Assembly: GCA_023974075.1 (NCBI GenBank)
Contig: CM043801.1
Span: 21,445,236-21,509,235 of the forward strand
Reading direction: 5' to 3'
From: Chaenocephalus aceratus
Lineage: Eukaryota; Chordata; Actinopteri; Perciformes; Channichthyidae
DNA length: 64,000 nucleotides
In this document: piece by piece, positions 63,834 through 64,000 of the stretch
Layout: every line of letters begins with the position of its first letter
Position numbering within the stretch: the stretch's first letter is position 1
The notes under the pieces: generated by a model
Seen by the model: only the letters and a program-made list of their open reading frames with translations
Told to the model about the DNA's origin: nothing
Database searches by the model: none
Translations under genes and position numbers: made by a program

Positions 63834-64000
63834 TTAAAGGTCCCATGTCATGCTTTTCCGGTTATTACCCGTCCCCTTGTGTGTTATGAAGGTTTTTATG
63901 CATGTAAACGGTGTGCAGAGTCAAAACCCTCAAAGTACACCCTGTAGCGAGTAAAACTCTAACACAGAAAATACCTCCCCAAAACGCCTCGTTGAAGATA
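63834..64000 (+). mobile_element. Left end of a TTAA-targeting element (Kolobok-like), cut by window end
   Basis: TTAAAGGTCCCATGTCATGC at 63834 followed by a block through GTAAACGGTGTGCAGAGTC and CACCCTGTAGCGAGTAAAAC is a repeat I recognise as widespread in teleosts. TTAAAGG ends suit Kolobok-type elements. The right end is outside the window. Confidence 0.55.

Overview
The window looks like vertebrate, almost certainly teleost fish, nuclear DNA. It has small exons with GT/AG introns, long CA and AAT microsatellites, and many fish-type transposons (Rex1 and L2 LINEs, Tc1, hAT, PIF/Harbinger, Kolobok-like, an IS3EU-like rve element). I see no bacterial or viral gene organisation, no CRISPR array and no rRNA gene.

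The only host gene I can support is the 3' end of ephb1 (Eph receptor B1) on the minus strand. Four consecutive coding exons are present: the second half of the kinase domain (43504-43653), the kinase C-lobe end (39402-39595), the linker plus first half of the SAM domain (38058-38213), and the last exon with the rest of SAM and the C-terminal PDZ-binding tail (stop at 37157). Exon phases join without a break. The remaining ~800 residues must be encoded beyond base 64000, so everything from 43654 to the window end is intron of ephb1, and 1 to about 36270 is the intergenic region downstream of it.

Layout. 1-10000: quiet intergenic DNA with three short inverted-repeat elements (4310, 5596, 8506). 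10042-21300: a dense transposon nest. A Rex1-like LINE is split by a hAT element, which is split by a Kolobok-like THAP element, which carries a PIF/Harbinger-derived piece; the whole may lie inside an outer element with CACTCTAAAAAC ends. A Harbinger element (18122-21297) with an intact three-exon Myb/SANT-like gene and a gutted transposase abuts it. 21300-36270: mostly unannotatable, with a TTAA-flanked MITE, an L2 fragment and microsatellites. 36279-43653: ephb1 3' end, with a hAT/SINE composite about 30 bp inside one intron. 46266-58149: a second nest, in which a Tc1 element is broken by a hAT MITE, a solo LTR and an 8.5 kb rve-transposase element with ~500 bp terminal inverted repeats (TIRs). 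60020-62843: a third nest (hAT containing a solo LTR and a MITE that itself contains another hAT).

Most insertions could be bounded directly because their target-site duplications (TSDs) are readable, so relative insertion order can be inferred. The least ordinary item is the IS3EU-like element at 49553-58035: a 6-bp near-perfect target duplication, TAT...ATA termini, long TIRs that each contain the transposase start-codon exon, and a decayed seven-exon DDE integrase-type gene.
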